Shown piece after piece: positions 1 through 10,984 of a DNA stretch of 64,000 nt. Made by a program: the position numbers and the translations under genes. Every line of letters starts with the position of its first letter. Positions within the stretch are counted from its first letter, which is position 1. Source of the stretch: Perkinsus olseni (lineage: Eukaryota; Perkinsozoa; Perkinsida; Perkinsidae); NCBI GenBank assembly GCA_013115135.1, contig JABANP010000017.1, positions 236,897 through 300,896 of the forward strand, written 5' to 3'. Below the pieces are notes generated by a model. It had not been told where the DNA came from. It ran no database searches and saw only the letters and a program-made list of their open reading frames with translations.

Positions 1-543
1 GTTATGTTGGCTATCATCCAAGTATGAAAAATCCTTCTTTGCGCAGTTACTCGAGGTTCACCCATTCTACTGCCGGAACTGCTGGCGGTTGAGGCAGACG
101 GCGCTCATCATTAGGAGGCAGAAGTCGACTTTGAGAGTGGACCCAGGGAGAGTTGACTAAGTCAACTCGAAGGACCACTTGACAAACTCAACACCACAGC
201 GTTTAATGGACGAGAAAGTAGAACCGCTCAAACTGGGTGAATCGAGTGATTCGATCGAGCGCGGTCAATCAGGCCGAGCGTGAGAAATACTATTTACTAA
301 TACTATTTCTGAAATAGCTGTATCTAAATTATTATTACTAGGACAAAAATTGAGAGCCCTGTTACATTGTGACGGTCATCGTACTGAATGTGGACAATTA
401 AATTATATTGCACACTACAGACCCGATTCTGGTCTGATGAGGGTCTGAACTTCGGGTCATCCGAGTAGAAAAATGCAATATTTTCGAGTAGGGCCATATA
501 GAAGCTCGGCTCTGCGGCGAAACGTCCGCCTCGGGATAACTCC
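1..543. other. Intergenic, no gene seen
   Basis: No convincing coding stretch on either strand. The short minus-strand frame that overlaps the 3' end of the transporter at 544 is not supported by splice signals or family features. Presumed 3' flank of the transporter gene. Confidence 0.5.
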
Positions 544-2205
544 TTAGCCTTCCAAACGTCCTTCGCTTTGCTCGGTCTCGATATCGCCATCCTTTTGAGA
601 TGCGACCTCCAGTTCCTTGTTGGCTTCAGCGACTCGCTTGAAGTACGGGATGAGAGCTAGGCACCCGATCGCTCCGATACAACACAGTCCGATGAGGACC
701 GAATAGAAGTACTCATAGTAGGCTTCTTCATGGGATGCTACAGTTGGCTTATTTGGGTCGAAATTCGGTAGCCACGGAGCACACAACTGGAAGATCACTC
801 CAGCCAACGCGAACCCGACGGAGAGAAATAAGAGGTTCCCCGCCGATGCGACTGTCTTCAATGAGCTCGGGGATAGGGTGAAGGCAATTTCATATGACGT
901 TGAAAAGAGGAAGATCTCGCCAGCTGCTACGATCCAGAACTGGGGGACTTGCCACCATATTGATACGGTGAAAAGTGGCCTGGACTTGATCTGCAGCTCC
1001 ACTATGGCGGCGCATACCAAAGAAATTATTGCAAGAAAATTTCCAATGAAGAACCTTACAAGAACCGACAGTACTATGCCGCGCCTCTTCAGCATCGGGT
1101 AGAGGACGGAGTTGAGTAGTAACGCGTTGATCAAGACGGCTATAGGATCGATGTTCTGCATGAGCGCAGCCGGGATCTGCCAGTCGAACATCCGCCTGTC
1201 CATTTTCTGGGCTTGTGTGAGGTAGGATGTACCGAGGTTAACATAAGCGATAGCGAAAGGAATAGTAAGTGAGAACAGCGGGACTAAACGAAGAAGTGCT
1301 TTAACGTCCTCTATGAAGCCATCCTCAAAGCGACCTCCTCGAGATTTCTTATTCTTCTCCAGAGAACATTTCCCGATGGCATTTACCATTACTCGCGAAA
1401 TTTCGAGGACCGCAGAGCCTTGGGGCTTGGGCCTGACATATCGGCCGAGAAGACCACCAAGCACGAACACGGCAGTTGCTACAACGAAGGCTGTTAAGGG
1501 AATGGCAAAAGCAATAGTGAAGTTGGCCTCTTGAACAGCAATCGGAGCGACAATACAACCAACCAAGAAGCCGATGTTGAGCATAGCGTAATAGTAGTTG
1601 TAATAAGAAATGATGTCATCCTTGTGATAAACGGGATGGAATTGATGTGCGCCCATTACGTTCACACAGGTTTTGAGACCGCCTCCGCCGATAGTGATGA
1701 GAACGAGCAGGGACAAATGGATCATCCATGGTTGACTGATGCTCTTGATAGTAGAAAAGAAAAGTAGGATAAGTCCTAGCATATAAATTCCAGAGAACGA
1801 TAAAATCGTCGCATAAACCCCCAAAAAAGTATCGGATAGCACCGCTGCAAACACTGGCGTAATACCCAATATCGCTGTGAATGATGCAATATACGAATTG
1901 GCCTGAACGTCCGTGTAGTTTAAGTACTCCTTGAAAAAGGTCTGAGCGTTTGGCGAAATCGCGGCTAAAGACAGGCGCTCACAGATCTCCTGCAATAGAA
2001 TGAAGATAACGGCTCTCAGCATAGGCTTCTGATAGTAGTGGTAGACGTTCCCGCAGGAGTCGGTCCAGGAGAGAAACTCCCGCTCGGCAGACATGGTGTG
2101 TTTAACGAGGAGAGAATCTGAAGGTTTTACCCCAATCATTGGGGCCCAATGAGATACCTCGATACTGCCGTTGGTTACCGGAACGCAACTGTCTATCGTA
2201 TACAC
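544..2205 (-). CDS. POT/PTR family proton-coupled oligopeptide transporter
   Basis: A single uninterrupted 553-codon frame encoding a polytopic membrane protein of the major facilitator superfamily. Near residues 70-80 it has a Glu-x-x-Glu-Arg motif (EICERL), which is the proton-coupling signature at the start of POT transporters. It is followed by about a dozen hydrophobic helices separated by short loops, and by a hydrophilic C-terminal tail rich in Glu and Lys. POT proteins import di- and tripeptides (some carry nitrate or other small solutes) driven by protons, at the plasma membrane or an internal membrane. The length fits the family. The start gives a roughly 60-residue N-terminal extension; an internal Met about 38 residues in (MSAEREF) is an alternative start. 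No introns are visible, unlike most neighbours. Substrate cannot be told from sequence. Confidence 0.88.
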   Translation of the reverse strand: MYTIDSCVPVTNGSIEVSHWAPMIGVKPSDSLLVKHTMSAEREFLSWTDSCGNVYHYYQKPMLRAVIFILLQEICERLSLAAISPNAQTFFKEYLNYTDVQANSYIASFTAILGITPVFAAVLSDTFLGVYATILSFSGIYMLGLILLFFSTIKSISQPWMIHLSLLVLITIGGGGLKTCVNVMGAHQFHPVYHKDDIISYYNYYYAMLNIGFLVGCIVAPIAVQEANFTIAFAIPLTAFVVATAVFVLGGLLGRYVRPKPQGSAVLEISRVMVNAIGKCSLEKNKKSRGGRFEDGFIEDVKALLRLVPLFSLTIPFAIAYVNLGTSYLTQAQKMDRRMFDWQIPAALMQNIDPIAVLINALLLNSVLYPMLKRRGIVLSVLVRFFIGNFLAIISLVCAAIVELQIKSRPLFTVSIWWQVPQFWIVAAGEIFLFSTSYEIAFTLSPSSLKTVASAGNLLFLSVGFALAGVIFQLCAPWLPNFDPNKPTVASHEEAYYEYFYSVLIGLCCIGAIGCLALIPYFKRVAEANKELEVASQKDGDIETEQSEGRLEG

Positions 2206-4162
2206 TCATCATCGAGTTGATCAATGTTGATGACATAAACGATTGATAATGTAACGTTATGAGAATATTTTCTGACGCCCTGTGGTAGCAGGTCTATCTT
2301 GGAACGCTATGAGAGTGTGCCAAGTGCGGTCGCCAAAAAGCTTCACCTCAGCCGCACGTCCATTGAAGGTTGTCGGACTAACGAACGAGCACGCAATAAT
2401 GCGAACACAAAAACGGAAGCGCCGCTAGCTCAGTATGGCCTCTTCACTCGTTGTAGCCATTAGTGCTGAGAGAATGCTCCCCTTGATAGTAGAATGTTTA
2501 ATATCATCAGTCACGGTGGAAAGCTTGAGCATCAGTCTCGCAGGTGAATCATTCACTGCCAGCATTCACCGTGGATAGTGCTCAGTAAGCATACTGTATG
2601 CTTAGCGGCAGATATGCGTTTGCGTTCTGGATTCCGGGGGGGGCTGTGCATGCGTGCAGTTCCAGAATCTGGGAATACACGTATGCACAACCTTCTGTGT
2701 CACACGGGCTGTATTGGTTTGCAGCCTGGATGCAGAGGGTTATCGTACGAATCCTGCGCACAGACTTGGATCTTAAGCGTTTCATTGTGTGATCGTATTC
2801 TGAATTGGGCAGTTGTGACTCTACTCTATCTCACTTGACTCAGCCTTGACATCGCAGTGTTCCCATTATCCCCTCATCCGTCACCGTAGTGTCCCCTCCT
2901 CCGTCACTGAATTGTCTTCTCATCCGTCGCGGAACTGTCCCCTCAACCACGACGGTCACTCTCACTGTCCCACCACCCTAAAGTGTCATGTGCCATCTAC
3001 ATCGAGATCCACTTGCGTTCTGAGTTCATCTCCAGTGGAGATTCTCCACTAGGCGAGAGCATTCTGTGCACTCCAACAACTGGGCTCGTGCTAATCAGAC
3101 GGATTTAAGTCCATCCGCTAGCCCGGCTAGCCTAGCCGTGAGGGATGGACGTTGCTCTCGCTGTGTCGGTTCGTATTCCCGCAATCACCACCTTAGACCA
3201 GCTTGCCAAAACCGAGGAAGACCACGGACTCAGTTTCCTACGATTTCCTTGCCATGCACGCATGCGAATGAAACTGATCGGCGGTTGACATCGTTAGCTG
3301 CCGTTGCGTTGTGATTCACAGCCTGTGAATATCAGATTCAGAATCTGGATTTGCCCGTCGCTATGGGGCCAACGGCGGTACAGGCTTCTTGACATATTCG
3401 CCGACCAGTCACGCGTTCAGAGGTCTTCCATCGATGCCAATTTTCGGGCGACCTTCGTAGTTTTCGAGTGTTCACAAGCCTCACACCCGATGAGCTCTCA
3501 CGAGAAGTGTTTGAGAGAGTCCCTCTGAAAATCATAGCTCAACGCGCATACAGCTACTTACTTCCATCACAATGCGGGCCATCCTGGCGCATTACTCGGC
3601 GTAACTCGGCTGGGAGGAGTCCCGCCATCCTGCTCTACCGCAGGGCAGGTGCAAGTTCAGAAAGTATCCCGAATAATCGAGCGCCGCGGTTTACCGCCAT
3701 GCTAGTGCATTTTCAAGAAGTTGCACTCCCGGTCGAGTTGTCTTTTTTCAAACGCCATCGGCTCCCTGATGTGAAGGTCTCGGCTAGTTCAACCACGATC
3801 AGCAACCGAAATATGACCCAATGTCGACCACAAGAGCCACCCGCTGAGCGAGGAGATGGGATTGACAACTCAGAAGGTCAAAACGAGGCCCCTTGAACAC
3901 ACATCGACTGCCCTGCTCAGCAATTGGGCTCGTGCAGGAGAAAGTTAAGTATACATACTGAGTAAGCTGCTCACTGTAAGCATGTGAGATTGCTACATCA
4001 CCACCAACTCAAACAGCCAAGATACATAGAGAGCAAGATGAGTCGCTCTCAGACGAGCCACTGAGATCATTGGTGAATTGCCTTTCATCTGGAATGGGTG
4101 TAAACCTGACTAAGCAATCCATTTTTCATCGATGAACCTTCAATATTTCATCTCGACTGTTC
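2206..4162. other. Intergenic region with small palindrome, no supported gene
   Basis: About 2 kb between two minus-strand genes. It holds several open frames under 145 codons (the longest, 3468-3896 on the plus strand, has no recognisable domain), none convincing. A 19-nt near-perfect palindrome lies at 2586-2604. The segment around 3080-3110 and 3920-3940 shares a short repeated phrase (GGGCTCGTGC). I see no RNA gene. Confidence 0.4.
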
Positions 4163-5452
4163 TTAAGCTGGTTGATCCAGTAATTCATCGGGTAGCTGCC
4201 TCACCCAATCTAAAATGTACCCAACCTGGTCGACTTTTGATTGACTCGCACTGTCAGTGGACGCTCCCCTGGTGGCTGTTGACTGGTCCCCTTCGTCCTC
4301 CGATTTGGAAAACCTCAAATTGATCGGTTTGCTCTGGGACACCTCGAGCTCGCTAGCAAGGCCACTTTGCTTCGCGTCTGCGCTAGAACGGTCAGCGCTC
4401 AACGCTGTGATCAACCTGCTGCCACTCGCCGGATGGTCCCCCACCCTCTCAACGCCCCTCACGGTCATTCTTCCGAAGGCCTGCTTTTTCGCGGCAGTAC
4501 TGTCGCCTAAACCGGAGCTTAAACTCGATCCATGACGTTTGGCAGCTGAGATGGCGCCTTCCGGCAACTTTGGAATGTCAGAAGCTTTCTCAGGATTAGG
4601 CTGACCCGGCTTCAATGGGATGAAGAACGTATCGAGCGCCAAGTATATCTGAGACTCTAGCGTTCGACAGATACCCACATCCTTCGGGGTCAAATAGCGC
4701 ACAAAATGCCCGCGTGGCATACCCCCGTAACCAGAAAATAATCGGCGTTGCTCCATGCTCTTCTCTTCATCTTTTACCCCAAAACATCCCTTGGTCTGAC
4801 TGCCCTCCGTGGCTGCTCCAGTGTACTTGAGTGCCCGATGGTTTCGAAGTACGAAACTTAGCGAAAATCTCCCCGCCTCACCGAGTTCCACCACCACATG
4901 ATCGAGAAAAGCATCGGGTATCCGCCCATCGTTAACGTATAATCCAGGGGGCGGCCATTCGAGAGGCTTTTCCAAGATATAACTGGGATCGTTCGATAAC
5001 TTCTTCAAGGGTAATGTATATTTTCCGACCTCCAGTGAGACAACTCCATTCGAAATACAGGGCAACACAGTGCCTAGACGGAAATCCATTGGTTCTCCGT
5101 AATTTGCCGTGAGAAGTTTCGCTCTACTGAAGAAATAGCTCGCCTTGTTGTCATCGTCGAAGAGAAGGTAACACGAGGAGCCTCTAGATTGGTACGACTG
5201 CATCTCCAGCGGTCCTGTCTCGATCGAGGAAGAGAGTTGGTATCCGATCATCCGGGGGTGGAGTGATAGGGCGCACCGTTTTCTCTCGAAGATCCTCAAT
5301 ACTATGCTCTCGAACGACGATACTGGACGAACGGTTTGATACACTCCGGGAGGAATGGAACTCGAGGGCGCTGCTCGGCGAGACCAAACTGTGATGATGT
5401 GCAGTTCCAGAATGCCCATCCACGGTAGGAGCATGAAATTGCGGAGCCTCAT
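4163..5452 (-). CDS. Secreted protein of unknown function
   Basis: A 429-codon uninterrupted frame. The first 25 residues are hydrophobic and look like a signal peptide or membrane anchor. The middle (about residues 60-260) is a mixed beta-rich region with few low-complexity runs, and the last 140 residues are Ser/Ala/Lys-rich and probably disordered. I do not recognise a family domain and assign no function. Codon use and the coherent amino-acid composition argue that the frame is real. Lineages such as Perkinsus carry many lineage-specific secreted proteins of this kind, but that placement is inference. The gene is followed downstream by 2 kb without genes and its 5' end lies just before the duplicated repeat block. 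Confidence 0.6.
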   Translation of the reverse strand: MRLRNFMLLPWMGILELHIITVWSRRAAPSSSIPPGVYQTVRPVSSFESIVLRIFERKRCALSLHPRMIGYQLSSSIETGPLEMQSYQSRGSSCYLLFDDDNKASYFFSRAKLLTANYGEPMDFRLGTVLPCISNGVVSLEVGKYTLPLKKLSNDPSYILEKPLEWPPPGLYVNDGRIPDAFLDHVVVELGEAGRFSLSFVLRNHRALKYTGAATEGSQTKGCFGVKDEEKSMEQRRLFSGYGGMPRGHFVRYLTPKDVGICRTLESQIYLALDTFFIPLKPGQPNPEKASDIPKLPEGAISAAKRHGSSLSSGLGDSTAAKKQAFGRMTVRGVERVGDHPASGSRLITALSADRSSADAKQSGLASELEVSQSKPINLRFSKSEDEGDQSTATRGASTDSASQSKVDQVGYILDWVRQLPDELLDQPA

Positions 5453-5617
5453 CGGAATCTGGGAGGGTAACTATCTTAAATCACTAGGAAACAGGTGCAC
5501 ATATATAGTCTCTCTTAAACCTGCATGGAAGGAGACTGCCTCCAGGGGTGCCGTCATTCCAGTCTCGGGCGCAGCGCGCGTGAAGCTTGTCAATTTGCGC
5601 GCTTGGCGAATCGCGGA

Positions 5618-6664
5618 GGCAGCCCTCGCCACTCATTTTAGGAAATACCTTCTCCTGTTCGTCGTAGCTGCACACTATGTACTAATGTCGGTTTGATTCT
5701 TATCCTTCTCTTGTTCAACACCAAGGCTTGTTGTCTTTTGGCTGCATTGGACCGAACGGTCAATTGATAAAAACACAAAGCGACTGGCACAACAGAAATT
5801 GCCATTGGAAACTGATTGGGAAGTCCGGGATCTTCAGCCACGGAAATTCGTCGGAAAGACTAGTTTTTACTAGCCTCAGAGGAGACAGCAGCCGTCGCCA
5901 GTCGCTCAGCCTTGTCTCTGAACTCCAGCACATCCTGAGGGGACAGGATACGTCCAGCTTCAGCTAGACTCAACTCAACTCAACCCGAACTCAACTCTTC
6001 CGCCGTCGAATCGGTATGAAGTTCAAACGAAGATATCGGAAACTCCTGTCAAGGGCAGCTTGTGAATTCTGTAGAAGACTGCGAGTCTCGCTGAGCGAGA
6101 GGAAATTCGAGCAGCGGCAAAACAGTTGACGAACCAACCGGCCCACGACAGTGAATTGATGCGTAATACGCATTGCGCATGTAAATCCCCCGCAAAAGCG
6201 CCCCTGTACCAACCGATGAGGTGCTCACAATTCGACCGACAACTGCCAGCTCACTTCCAACAACTGCCGGACAAAGTTGTGATAATGAAGGCCAGAAGTA
6301 GACTGTGTTGAAGCTAGGCTCCCCAATGAGCTGTAACTCGAAGATATCCTAATACTTCAGAAGTTTCTGAAAGCAAAAAGACGAAAACAATGAGAACGCG
6401 ACAAGCCACCCAATCACTAGTCTCAATACCGCCCGACCACTAGCGGAACTAGATCCTAGCATCGCAATCGTAAGTCATACGTTGAGCGATAGTAGCCTAG
6501 GTCCCGAATAAGGACTCCTAATAGTAGCTCAAATGACTAGTAATCACCTGAGGTGATCCACCTCAGATGGTCGCCTGTACTAAGCTGACAATAATTAGTC
6601 CATCGTAGTAATACTAGTAGTTCTCTCCAACTGAGTAGTGAACCAACGAACCAACGGGCTTATC
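5618..6664. repeat. Long repeat R1, copy 1
   Basis: About 1.05 kb that recurs at 6979-8028 in the same orientation with only scattered substitutions (by eye well above 90 percent identical). On the minus strand it contains a coding-looking terminal exon near 5870-5968. That exon follows an AG acceptor and ends in a stop, with a helical, charged C-terminal end (QDVLEFRDKAERLA). This suggests that the repeat carries the 3' part of a duplicated gene rather than pure non-coding sequence. Product unknown. Confidence 0.85.
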
Positions 6665-6972
6665 TAACAATTGTGTGCATCGTTTGTACGTTTCTCGCAC
6701 GTAGGGATGTGTGAAACCTATTTTAACAAGTTCATCAGTATCGTCAACCAACCATCTCTGTATTCCATACGTCATTCTCATTCCGTTCAGTCCGAGTACG
6801 CCGCAACGGCTACCGGTGTTAGCCGTTCCGATGTCGTCTTTCTGTTCTCTATCGCACTTCCATCGACGGACGGAACATACCATGAGCGAAACGTTTCAGT
6901 ATGAATGGAGGTACCCCGACTATAAAGCTATGATGAACATAATACTATAACGCAATTATCAACAAAATTTGT
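6665..6972. repeat. Repeat R2, copy 1 (contiguous with R1)
   Basis: About 300 bp, nearly identical to 8803-9111 and clearly related to 11988-12250. In all three copies the minus strand keeps an open frame with the shared stretch DELVKIGFTHPYVR or a conservative variant. The pattern of replacements between copies 1/2 and the diverged copy 3 looks protein-like, so this may be a fragment of a multicopy gene. Confidence 0.75.
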
Positions 6973-6978
6973 GGCGGG

Positions 6979-8028
6979 GGCAGCCCTCGCCACTCATTTT
7001 AGGAAATACCTTCTCCTGTTCGTCGTAGCTGCACACTATGTACTAATGTCGGTTTGATTCTTATCCTTCCCTTGTTCAACACCAAGGCTTGTTGTCTTTT
7101 GGCTGCATTGGACCGAACGTACAATTGATAAAAACACAAGGCGACTGAGATAACAGAAATTGCCATTGGAAACTGATTAGAAAGTCCGGGATCTTCAGCC
7201 ACGGAAATTCGTCGGAAAGACTAGTTTTTACTAGCCTCAGAGGAGACAGCAGCCGTCGCCAGTCGCTCAGCCTTGTCTCTGAACTCCAGCACATCCTGAG
7301 GGGACAGGATACGTCCAGCTTCAGCTAGACTCAACTCAACTCAACCCGAACTCAACTCTTCCGCCGTCGAATCGGTATGAAGTTCAAACGAAGATATCGG
7401 AAACTCCTGTCAAGGGCAGCTTGTGAATTCTGTAGAAGATTGCGAGTCTCTCTGAGCGAGAGGAAATTCGAGCAGCGGCAAAACAGTTGACGAACCAACC
7501 GGCCCACGACAGTGAATTGATGCGTAATACGCATTGCGTATGTAAATCCCCCGCAAAAGCGCCCCTGTACCAACCGATGAGATGCTCACAATTCGACCGA
7601 CAACTGCCAGCTCACTTCCAACAACTGCCGGACAAAGTTGTGATAAGGAAGGCCAGAAGTAGACTGTGTTGAAGCTAGGCTCCCCAATGAGCTGTAACTC
7701 GAAGATATCCTAATACTTCAGAAGTTTCTGAAAGCAACAAGAGGAAAACAATGAGAACGCGACAAGCCACCCAATCACTAGTCTCAATACCGCCCGACCA
7801 CTAGCGGAACTAGATCCTAGCATCGCAATCGTAAGTCAAACGTTGAGCGATAGTAGCCTAGGTCCCGAATAAGGACTCCTAATAGTAGCTCAAATGACTA
7901 GTAATCACCTGCGGTGATCCACCTCAGATGGTCGCCTGTACTAAGCTGACAATAATTAGTCCATCGTAGCAATACTAGTAGTTCTCTCCAACTGAGTAGT
8001 GAACCAATCGAACCAACCGGCTTATCTT
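6979..8028. repeat. Long repeat R1, copy 2
   Basis: Tandem second copy of 5618-6664, same orientation. In copy 1 the R1 unit runs straight into R2. Here an extra 0.77 kb (8029-8802) separates R1 from R2, so either sequence was gained here or copy 1 lost it. The minus-strand terminal exon seen in copy 1 is preserved near 7231-7329. Confidence 0.85.
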
Positions 8029-8112
8029 TCAATAGCCAAAAAGGGTGAGTAGTTTCGAGAACCTAACCGTTTCAACTACGCCATTTTCACCGCTATTTGA
8101 AGGGCGTGATCT

Positions 8113-8586
8113 TTATATGTACCCTATTCGGGAATTATTCACGTCCTCGTCGCCATTGATCGATGCGATGTATTTTATAGCATTGTGTGGTACTGACGTG
8201 CAATAGTCCGGGAGGGGAAATAGTGGCTTCATGTTATTGAGGTCCTGCATCCTTACGACGCCAGCGAAGTCTCCTGAATGACGATCGTGGATGTGATGGA
8301 TATGGTCCCGGGGCGAGCCGTCTGAGAACGAGCAAGGTGATGACTTGCGCTCGATGGTGACGGGAGTGGTCGCCCGCTCCACGACGTTCTCCGGGAGCAC
8401 AGAGTTGTCGTCTGGTCTGTGGGTCTTGATGCATCGTAGCTTACGACGGAACCTTCTGACTTGCGCACCGTAGTAGGCATTGCCTACTAGGCAAGCATGT
8501 CTACTACTTACTATTGATTGGCCTGTGCTGCTTGCGGGCATTTGCCTGTCTGTTACGCTGGTTAAAGCTGTTGATAAACGTTTCAC
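8113..8586 (-). CDS. Hypothetical protein exon
   Basis: 157-codon open frame in the segment that separates the R1 and R2 units of the second repeat copy. The composition of the C-terminal two thirds looks like real coding sequence, but there is no recognisable domain, signal peptide or membrane segment. It may be one exon of a larger gene whose other exons lie in the flanking repeats. Treat as tentative. Confidence 0.3.
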   Translation of the reverse strand: MKRLSTALTSVTDRQMPASSTGQSIVSSRHACLVGNAYYGAQVRRFRRKLRCIKTHRPDDNSVLPENVVERATTPVTIERKSSPCSFSDGSPRDHIHHIHDRHSGDFAGVVRMQDLNNMKPLFPLPDYCTSVPHNAIKYIASINGDEDVNNSRIGYI

Positions 8587-8654
8587 TTTTGATCCGTATA
8601 ATCTACCATATCAGACGTGTATAATTCCGTCTCCAGTGGAAACTTTCCACTCAA

Positions 8655-9112
8655 CAAAATGTACCCTAGCGAGCCTGATCCCTCTGTTCATGCTGCCATT
8701 ACTCAAAGCTCGAAGCACGTTGAGAGTTCATTGGGTGGCCTTTCACAGCGTTAGTGTGTCGTAGGAGTTTGTAATCGGGACCCTTAGTTGTGTATTTGTA
8801 GACAACAATTGCGTGCATCGTTTGTACGTTTCTCGCACGTAGGGATGTGTGAAACCTATTTTAACAAGTTCATCAGTATCGTCAACCAACCATCTCTGTA
8901 TTCCATACGTCATTCTCATCCCGTTCAGTCCGAGTACGCCGCAACGGCTACCGGGGTTAGCCGTTCCGATGTCGTCTTTCTGTTCGCTATCGCACTTCCA
9001 TCGACGGACGGAACATACCATGAGCGAAACGTTTCAGTATGAATGGAGGTACCCCGACTATGAAGCTATGATGAACATAATACTATAACGCAATTATCGA
9101 CAAAATTTGTGA
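8655..9112. repeat. Repeat R3/R2, copy 2
   Basis: Contains the R2 sequence (8803-9111) plus about 150 bp upstream. The whole block matches 11836-12250 with more divergence, including the shared phrases TGTACCCTAGCGAGCCTGAT and CTCAAAGCTCGAAGCACGTT. Confidence 0.8.
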
Positions 9113-9481
9113 GAGATTTTTCAGGAAAATCTTTCCTCGAAAACCGGTGTTCACTGAAGCCTCCGAGCCGCTGTTTATAATGAAGGACTTCTGTCCGAGT
9201 GCTACTTGCACATTTGCACGCGACGCTCCAGTTGGGCCTCGATATTAGAAGGACGGTCAGATGGGCTTTCTAAGAACGCTTTTTTACATAGATTGGCGAA
9301 CTAAGAAACAAACTGAACCGAGACGATGGCGTATGGAAAGCAAGCCTGTGTCAGATACAATCTAACTCTGCCGTTCCATCAGTTTCCCAGACGTAGAAAC
9401 ACAACAGGGTGGTCGTTGCCTCATTACATGAACAGAACACCATCACATTCACATCTTCACCATCGTGAGCCCTCGGAGGGA

Positions 9482-10663
9482 TTAATTCTCAAGCAGGGCT
9501 ATCTTTTTGCTGGTGTAATCAACGTGTACACTGTATGCCCTGAAGAATGGTGTACCCAGAACACTGTGGTTAGTTTGCTGCACGAAAATCAAATATTCGC
9601 CCTCCAGAGTGTCGGCACAGTAATGCATCGGATGTATTTTGATCGGTATAGAATAGTCGCCCTCGCCCAGTTGGAATCCCAGCACCGGCAGACTGTCGAA
9701 GGCTTCCTCTTTGACATACACAACCCCCCACTCGTCTCGCCGCCACACTTCTCCTATCTGCTTCTCTCTGTATCCTTTCCCCTTCATCTCCTTCTTCAGC
9801 TCCCTCTCGATATCCTCGAGAAGCCCCTCGTAAGGCAGGTACACGCCGTTCGCGCCCGTGTCCATAGTAGTCGAGAACGAGCTAGAGTGCAAGCCCACCG
9901 GTCGCTCTTTGGTCGTGAGATTCCCCCTCGGATCGAACAACTTCAGCGATGACACCCAGACTGAAGTTCTGGCTCTGTAAAATCGTGGGTCATAAGTAAA
10001 CTGCGGGAAAGTGTACTTGGTACTCTTTGACCTCTCCACAGTGCCACCGAGCGTCAGTTGCCCGGTAACGTATTCAGAAACCTGTGTCGTGTCCGTTCGG
10101 ACGGTGTACGACTGACGCCCGATGACGTTGTGGCGCACAAGAGCATCTAGCAAACCCTCCTGGCCAGGCCATGGTTGAAAGAGGTTCGACGTTCGAGGCA
10201 GCCCTGCCAGGCCGAAAAACCCGTGCGGCCGGCTTCCAACCCATTCGATGATCCTGAATACCGTAAAGGTGAAGTTGGAAGTCTCGTGACCACCCAATTC
10301 GAGGGAGCCAGTGCGTTCGATGCCTTCAATCCATTTGCCATCGTCGAAGCTCGATTTTCTTACCAACTTTTTCTTGAAAACGCAAGGGGATTCTTCTTTG
10401 CAAAAGTAGCAGCCGGCGTGAGGCTCATCACAAGCGCCCTTGCCGTACTTTGCTTCGTACCATCGGCCGTCTATCAATTTGATGCCCCAGGCGTTGCTGT
10501 CTACAAGTAGTTCTACTTCTTGACCCTCTATGGTGACGTTGACGTAGCCTTCTTCGACTGGCATTGTCACAGTCTTGGCTGGGGCATCTGATATCACTTC
10601 TGAGGCTTGGCACAAGATATGGAGAGTAACGGCGAGCATCATCGAGGCGGAGGCCCTCCACAT
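9482..10663 (-). CDS. Pepsin-like (A1) aspartic protease homologue, first catalytic motif altered
   Basis: 393-codon frame beginning with a hydrophobic signal peptide (about residues 1-22). The two-lobe layout of an A1 aspartic protease is clear. The C-lobe has a canonical motif with hydrophobic flank (TTMDTGANGVYLP, about residue 265), and late in the protein there is the usual 'G.PFFRAYSVHVD' strand found just before the end of the fold. The N-lobe equivalent reads LLVDSNAWG, that is Asp-Ser-Asn instead of Asp-Thr/Ser-Gly. Six cysteines in the N-lobe could form disulfides, as expected for a secreted protein. A1 enzymes need both motifs, with the glycine packing against the active site, so activity is doubtful; it could be a binding or regulatory pseudoprotease. 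No intron is needed to read it. Family assignment is firm, activity is not. Confidence 0.82.
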   Translation of the reverse strand: MWRASASMMLAVTLHILCQASEVISDAPAKTVTMPVEEGYVNVTIEGQEVELLVDSNAWGIKLIDGRWYEAKYGKGACDEPHAGCYFCKEESPCVFKKKLVRKSSFDDGKWIEGIERTGSLELGGHETSNFTFTVFRIIEWVGSRPHGFFGLAGLPRTSNLFQPWPGQEGLLDALVRHNVIGRQSYTVRTDTTQVSEYVTGQLTLGGTVERSKSTKYTFPQFTYDPRFYRARTSVWVSSLKLFDPRGNLTTKERPVGLHSSSFSTTMDTGANGVYLPYEGLLEDIERELKKEMKGKGYREKQIGEVWRRDEWGVVYVKEEAFDSLPVLGFQLGEGDYSIPIKIHPMHYCADTLEGEYLIFVQQTNHSVLGTPFFRAYSVHVDYTSKKIALLEN

Positions 10664-10920
10664 TCCTCGACGGAAAGAGAAGGATTACAATTTCACCTAA
10701 AAGAATCCACGCAGTTTGCTGGGAGGATAGCGGCAAGTCCAGAGTCTCGCAAACTTCAAGTAGAATCTTGGGCACTACACTCTCGCTGCAGTTCCCACTA
10801 TTCACACTGAATATTGAGAATGTTGTGGAAGCGCGTGTACTGGTAGAGGCAGAAGCGACGCGTTTCCGATAAAAAATAGGGATAGTGTACCCAACTGCGG
10901 CAGTTGCCAGCTGAACTGCC

Positions 10921-10984
10921 CAGTGACTCCACCGGGTACTATGTGTTCAATTATTGAACAGATAGTACCCGGTGGAGCTACTGA
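10921..10984. repeat. Perfect hairpin with 16-bp arms
   Basis: Arms 10927-10942 and 10962-10977 are perfect reverse complements (CTCCACCGGGTACTAT). The 19-nt spacer itself contains a TTCAAT/ATTGAA palindrome, and outer bases CAGT/ACTG extend the stem with mismatches. It lies upstream of the aspartic protease gene start. It could be a transcript terminator-like hairpin or a replication template-switch product. Confidence 0.8.
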
